In this document: in pieces, positions 60,257-64,000 of the stretch
How positions within the stretch are numbered: position 1 is the first letter of the stretch
Layout of the letters: each line of letters begins with the position of its first letter
Assembly (NCBI RefSeq): GCF_013155375.1
Contig: NZ_JABJQY010000002.1
Span: 806,001 to 870,000 of the forward strand
Direction of reading: 5' to 3'
Source of the DNA: Nocardioides sp. zg-1308
Lineage (GTDB): Bacteria; Actinomycetota; Actinomycetes; Propionibacteriales; Nocardioidaceae
DNA length: 64,000 nucleotides
The notes under the pieces: model-generated
What the model was told of the DNA's origin: nothing
What the model saw: only the letters and a program-made list of their open reading frames with translations
Databases searched by the model: none
Program-made: the position numbers and the translations under genes

Positions 60257-61966
60257 TCAGGCGCCGTCCTCGGTCAGGGTCGTGACGGGGAGCCAGTCGG
60301 CTCCGAGGAGCTCGGCGACGTCCACGAGGCCGCTGGTGTCGCCGCCCACGGTGTCGGAGGCCGCGGCGATCCGCTCCACCATGACCTTGCCGACCTGCTC
60401 CTCCACGGTGCCCTCGGCGTAGGCGATGTGCCACGGCGAGACCTGGTGGTCGCGGTGCGTACGACCCGTCACCTGCCGTCCGGCGATGCCCGAGAAGCGG
60501 GCCTGGTGGAAGACCCCGACCCGCGGCTCCGTGCTGGCGCGGCGGCCGTCGGCGAGCGTCTCGCCGGCGTGCAGGCTGATCGAGGCGACCGTGGTGAAGA
60601 CGCAGACCTTCGCCTGCCCGGTCTGGAACCGCAGTCGCTCGGCCTCCGGGTCGAACCGGCCGCGGCCGTAGATGGTGGCGACCTGGATCCCCGAGTCGCG
60701 CAGCCTGTCGGCGATCGGGTCGGCAGCGGTCGCGACGAACTCGACCGAGCACGCGACCTGCCGCTCGCTCTCGACCTGCTGGGTGATCCAGGCGACCGTC
60801 GAGTCGACGCGGATCAGTCCGGCCTTCTGGCGGAACCGCAGGAGGGCGGCCCGCCCCCGGGCGACGTTGCGGCCACGCCGGGCGAGGTCCATCTCCCGGC
60901 AGAACTCGCCCCACTCCGCCTCGTACGCCTCCCGCTCGGCCGGCGTCAGCGCGACGGGCATGCCCGAGATCGGCACCGGCCCCCACGGCGCTGCCCGGTG
61001 CAGCATCGCCGGGGGCCGCTCGTCCTCGAGCCAGCCGCGCACGAGCCCGAGGTCGGCGGCGCGTCGCGCCGGGTCAGTGGTCCACGAGGCGCCGTGGCGT
61101 CCCTGCTCCACGCCGACGCCGTGCCGCTCGAGCGCGTCGGCGAAGGCCTGCCCGGGTCGGGTCGTCGAGGTCCAGGCCTTCATCGGCTCGCCCAGCGCCT
61201 GTGCGTAGGCCGGGGCCAGGTAGGGCAGCTCGAACGGCGTGTGCCCGGGCGTCGCGGTGGTGGCGATGACGAACGGGGCCTCGTCGTGCGGCCGGCCGTG
61301 TCCGGAGACCCGCACCCACAGCTTCCACCGCTTGGTCGTCGTACGCCGCAGGGCGTGCGCCTCGTCCGCGATGATCACGTCCCACGTGTGGTCCTTGACC
61401 TTCTCCAGCCGGTCCCACGTGATCACCACCCACTCCAGGCCGCCGTCCCCCAGCGCCGCGATCGTGCGGCACCAGTGGCCGATCGTGATCGCGGCGGGCC
61501 GGTCGGCCACGACGAGCACGCGTCGCGCGCCGCGGAGGTCGCCGACCGCCACCGCCCCGAGGACCGCGGCGATCGTCTTGCCCACGCCCGGCTCGTCGGC
61601 GAGCAGGAACTGCCGTCCGCCCGCCAGGGCGCGTGCCGCGATCGCGTCGGCCGCCTCGAACTGGATCCGCCGGGGCTCGAGCTCCTCGGCCGGCTCGGGG
61701 ACGGGCGCGGGGTGGTCGGGGTTGAGGTGGTTCTCGATGAACCGCCCGAGGGTGTGCGGCCCCGGGGCATATGGCGCCAGGTGCTCGGGCAGGGTGCGGC
61801 CGACGTGGAGGTGGGTCCTGACGGCCGGGTGCCAGGTGGCGCCGTCGACCTGTGTCCCGTAGGGGACGTCGAGCACCCAGATGCGCTCACCCGGCCCGGC
61901 GGTCGGCGGCGGGGCCGGCGCGGAGGCGGTGCGTCGACGTGCACCGGAACGTCGACGACTGGCCAC
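60257..61966 (-). CDS. SNF2-like DEAD/DEAH-box helicase, orphan
   Basis: 569 residues, ATG at 61966. Helicase motifs I (LADEPGVGKTIAAVLG), II DEAH (IIADEAHALRR), III (VIATTATPGHTPFEL), and C-terminal lobe motifs with RVGVFHQARFSGIAGRQVTGRTHRD (motifs V-VI, Gln-x-x-Gly-Arg form). The N-terminus is basic and Pro-rich. Similar solitary helicases occur in phages and in restriction-like islands, but no nuclease, methylase or phage gene is beside it. Confidence 0.85.
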   Translation of the reverse strand: MASRRRSGARRRTASAPAPPPTAGPGERIWVLDVPYGTQVDGATWHPAVRTHLHVGRTLPEHLAPYAPGPHTLGRFIENHLNPDHPAPVPEPAEELEPRRIQFEAADAIAARALAGGRQFLLADEPGVGKTIAAVLGAVAVGDLRGARRVLVVADRPAAITIGHWCRTIAALGDGGLEWVVITWDRLEKVKDHTWDVIIADEAHALRRTTTKRWKLWVRVSGHGRPHDEAPFVIATTATPGHTPFELPYLAPAYAQALGEPMKAWTSTTRPGQAFADALERHGVGVEQGRHGASWTTDPARRAADLGLVRGWLEDERPPAMLHRAAPWGPVPISGMPVALTPAEREAYEAEWGEFCREMDLARRGRNVARGRAALLRFRQKAGLIRVDSTVAWITQQVESERQVACSVEFVATAADPIADRLRDSGIQVATIYGRGRFDPEAERLRFQTGQAKVCVFTTVASISLHAGETLADGRRASTEPRVGVFHQARFSGIAGRQVTGRTHRDHQVSPWHIAYAEGTVEEQVGKVMVERIAAASDTVGGDTSGLVDVAELLGADWLPVTTLTEDGA

Positions 61967-61993
61967 GCCCGGACGCTACCGGGCCCGTCGCCC

Positions 61994-63454
61994 TCACCAG
62001 CTCACGGCGACGTACTTGCTCTCCATGTAGTCGAGCATCCCCTCGTGCCCGCCCTCCCGACCGATCCCGGACTGCTTCGTGCCGCCGAACGGCGCGGCGG
62101 GGTCGGAGACGAGGCCGCGGTTGAGCCCGACCATGCCGGCGTCGAGGCGCTCGCTGACGCGGAGGCCGCGGGCCAGGTCACGGGTGTAGACGTAGGAGAC
62201 CAGGCCGTACTCCGTGTCGTTGGCCATCGCGATCGCGTCGTCCTCGTCGGTGAAGGTCAGCACCGGGGCGACCGGGCCGAAGATCTCCTCGCCCAGGATG
62301 TCCGCGCCGCGGGGGACGTCGAGCAGGACGGTCGGTGAGTAGTAGAAGCCCTCGCGGTCGGGGCGCTCGCCCCCGAGCACGACGCGCGCTCCCGCCGACA
62401 CGGCGCCCCTGACGAGCTCGTCGACCTTGGCGGCCGACTCCTCGTTGACCAGCGGTCCGACCTGGGTGTCGTCGGCTGTGCCCGGACCGACGGTGAGGGC
62501 CCTCATCCGCTCGGCGAGGCGGCTGCTGAACTCCTCGGCGACGTCGGCGTGGATGTAGAACCGGTTGGCCGCGGTGCAGGCCTCGCCGGCGTTGCGCATC
62601 TTGGCGATCATCGCGCCGTCGATCGCGGCGTCCAGGTCGGCGTCCTCGAAGACCAGGAACGGCGCGTTGCCGCCGAGCTCCATCGAGCAGTTCACGACCT
62701 GGTCGGCCGCCTCCTTGAGCAGCACCCGGCCCACCTCGGTCGAGCCGGTGAAGGACAGCTTGCGCACCCGCGGGTCGTGCACCATCGCCGAGACGACGGC
62801 GCCCGAGCGCCGCGCCGGCAGCACCGACACCACGCCCTCCGGCACCCCGGCGTCGGCGAGGACCTTCGCCATCAGCAGGGCCGTGAGGGGCGTGTCCGAG
62901 GCGGGCTTGAGGATCACCGTGCACCCGGCGGCCAGTGCCGGCCCGATCTTGCGCGTCGCCATCGCGGCCGGGAAGTTCCACGGGGTCACCAGCACGGCGA
63001 TGCCGACGGGCTGCTGCAGCACCAGGATCCGGTTGGCGCCCGACGGGGCGGTCATCACGGTGCCCGAGGCGCGCACCGCCTCCTCGGCGTACCAGCGGAA
63101 GAACTCGGCCGCGTACGCCGTCTCGCCGCGCGCGTCGGGCAGCGCCTTGCCGTTCTCCAGCGAGATCAGGTGGGCGATCTCGTCGGCGCGCTCGGTCATC
63201 AGCTCGAACGCCCTGCGGAGGATCTCGGCTCGCTCGCGCGGCGCGGTCGCGGCCCACGACGCGGCAGCCGCGTCGGCCGCCTCCACGCACGCCATCGCGT
63301 CGTCGACCGTGCCGTTGGCCACCGACGCGACGACCTTCCCCGTCGCGGGGTCGAGGACGTCGAAGCGCCCGCCGTCGGAGGCGGCGCGCTCGACGCCGCC
63401 CACCCAGAGGTCGAGCGGCAGGTCGGGGACGGAGGAGAGCGAGAAGTCAGCCAC
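61994..63454 (-). CDS. gabD: Aldehyde dehydrogenase, succinate-semialdehyde type
   Basis: 486 residues, start GTG at 63454. Has VTPWNFPAAMATRKIGPALAAG, SFTGSTEVGRVLL, the general-base Glu in MELGGNAPFLVF and the catalytic Cys in NAGEACTAANRFYIH, plus EEIFGPVAPVL and FGGTKQSGIGREGG. This is the GabD subgroup (NAD- or NADP-linked succinate-semialdehyde oxidation). It follows the M24 gene by 47 bases on the same strand and may be in its operon. Confidence 0.9.
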   Translation of the reverse strand: MADFSLSSVPDLPLDLWVGGVERAASDGGRFDVLDPATGKVVASVANGTVDDAMACVEAADAAAASWAATAPRERAEILRRAFELMTERADEIAHLISLENGKALPDARGETAYAAEFFRWYAEEAVRASGTVMTAPSGANRILVLQQPVGIAVLVTPWNFPAAMATRKIGPALAAGCTVILKPASDTPLTALLMAKVLADAGVPEGVVSVLPARRSGAVVSAMVHDPRVRKLSFTGSTEVGRVLLKEAADQVVNCSMELGGNAPFLVFEDADLDAAIDGAMIAKMRNAGEACTAANRFYIHADVAEEFSSRLAERMRALTVGPGTADDTQVGPLVNEESAAKVDELVRGAVSAGARVVLGGERPDREGFYYSPTVLLDVPRGADILGEEIFGPVAPVLTFTDEDDAIAMANDTEYGLVSYVYTRDLARGLRVSERLDAGMVGLNRGLVSDPAAPFGGTKQSGIGREGGHEGMLDYMESKYVAVSW

Positions 63455-63501
63455 GAGGAGGCCTTTCGGAGGATCGGCAGGGCAGGATCGGCCGGAGAGG
63501 A

Positions 63502-64000
63502 TCAGTAGGGGTTGGTGACGAAGAGCTCCTGCGCCGGGAACAGCGTGAGGATGCGGGGGCCGTCCTCGGTGATGACGACCTCCTCCTCGATCCGGGCCGC
63601 TGAGAAGCCGTCGGAGGCGGGGCAGTAGGTCTCGAGCGCGAAGACCATGCCGACCCGGAGCTCGACCGGCTCCTTCATCGAGTTGAGCCGCGAGATGATC
63701 GGGCGCTCGTGGAGGCCGAGCCCGAGGCCGTGGGCGAACTGCAGGCCGAAGGCCTCCATCTCGCTGCCGAAGCCGAACTCCTCCGCCTTCGGCAGCAGCG
63801 CGGCGACCTCGTCCGTGCCGACGCCGGCCGCGATGCCGTCGATGCCGCGGTCCATCCACTCCCGCGCGCGGGCGTACGCGTCGCGCTGGGCCGGCGTCGA
63901 GCTGCCCACGGCGAAGGTGCGGTAGTAGCAGGTGCGGTAGCCGTTGAAGGAGTGGATGATGTCGAAGAACGCCTGGTCGCCTGGCCGGACCAGCCGGTCG
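63502..64000 (-). CDS. M24-family peptidase-fold protein, N-terminus cut by window edge
   Basis: At least 165 residues visible, ending FPAQELFVTNPY. Creatinase/Xaa-Pro-peptidase fold: FFDIIHSFNGYRTCYYRTF, HGLGLGLHERPII (His), MVFALETYCP (Glu) and AARIEEEVVI (Glu). The first Asp ligand is present, but the position of the second (eleven residues later, normally Asp before -x-TRTF) is Cys here. Some M24 relatives lost peptidase activity and act as lyases or hydrolases of small molecules. The N-terminus lies beyond the right edge. Confidence 0.85.
   Translation of the reverse strand, partial: DRLVRPGDQAFFDIIHSFNGYRTCYYRTFAVGSSTPAQRDAYARAREWMDRGIDGIAAGVGTDEVAALLPKAEEFGFGSEMEAFGLQFAHGLGLGLHERPIISRLNSMKEPVELRVGMVFALETYCPASDGFSAARIEEEVVITEDGPRILTLFPAQELFVTNPY

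Noticed and set aside
60257..61966. Prophage remnant around the helicase
   Set aside because: No integrase, terminase, capsid or attachment-site repeat nearby.

Overview
The window is 64 kb of very GC-rich DNA with dense, overlapping gene starts (many ATGA, GTGA and TGATG junctions), frequent GTG starts, a mycothiol-type DinB protein, DUF222/HNH and WXG100 proteins, an IdeR/DtxR-type iron box and an actinobacterial-type SOS box. This fits a Gram-positive actinobacterium, most likely Nocardioides or a near relative (inferred from gene content; no 16S rRNA is present). There is one tRNA, no rRNA, no CRISPR array and no insertion sequence.

Layout. 1-7.1 kb: histidine-degradation genes hutU (cut by the window edge) and hutH, divergent from a small LuxR regulator; then a secreted vanadium-haloperoxidase-like protein, two paralogous membrane/coiled-coil proteins and an IclR regulator. 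7.1-11.6 kb: a compact contact/secretion-type toxin locus. It holds three small WXG/Esx-like proteins, a 537-residue protein with an N-terminal WxG segment and a C-terminal ADP-ribosyltransferase (ART) domain, an unknown protein, a second free-standing mini-ART, and an ADP-ribosylglycohydrolase, the last four in one overlapping operon. 11.7-16.7 kb: a very long EtfD-type membrane iron-sulfur oxidoreductase with a repeat-rich tail, then a ribbon-helix-helix regulator with an elaborate operator, a DUF4097 protein and a 30-residue peptide. 16.7-21.7 kb: an iron-siderophore uptake operon behind an IdeR-like box. 21.7-29.6 kb: dcd, an SGNH hydrolase, tRNA-Gly(CCC), a secreted C39-like protein with a lipoprotein, DUF2461, an unknown protein, an Rrf2 regulator and a large acyl-CoA dehydrogenase. 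29.7-38 kb: an ABC exporter co-transcribed with a histidine kinase and response regulator, then an acyltransferase, a DinB-like enzyme, an SDR, a beta-propeller protein and small proteins.

38.5-57.6 kb is a large catabolic island: a branched-chain-amino-acid-type ABC transporter with a fused permease-ATPase; a divergent FAD oxidoreductase sharing LacI-type operators with it; a fused E1 plus E2 of a 2-oxoacid dehydrogenase with a Tat-exported amidohydrolase; and a divergent nine-gene operon (VOC protein, GntR regulator, two-subunit molybdenum hydroxylase, AhpD-like protein, alpha/beta hydrolase, 3-hydroxyacid-type dehydrogenase, cupin, MhpD-like hydratase). The two arms diverge from a region with GntR-type palindromes. 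The set looks like a complete uptake-and-degradation route, plausibly for an N-heteroaromatic or amide-containing compound; the substrate cannot be read from sequence.

57.6-64 kb: a DUF222/HNH protein with an SOS box over its start codon, a GNAT acetyltransferase, a secreted barrel-like protein, an orphan SNF2-like helicase, a succinate-semialdehyde-type dehydrogenase and an M24 peptidase-fold protein cut by the right edge.

The best candidates for something undescribed are the Esx-linked ART/mini-ART/ADP-ribosylhydrolase locus and the catabolic island. Two DNA-level links also stand out: a shared 14-base motif before the etfD-like gene and the acyl-CoA dehydrogenase, and the triple-site operator of the ribbon-helix-helix gene.
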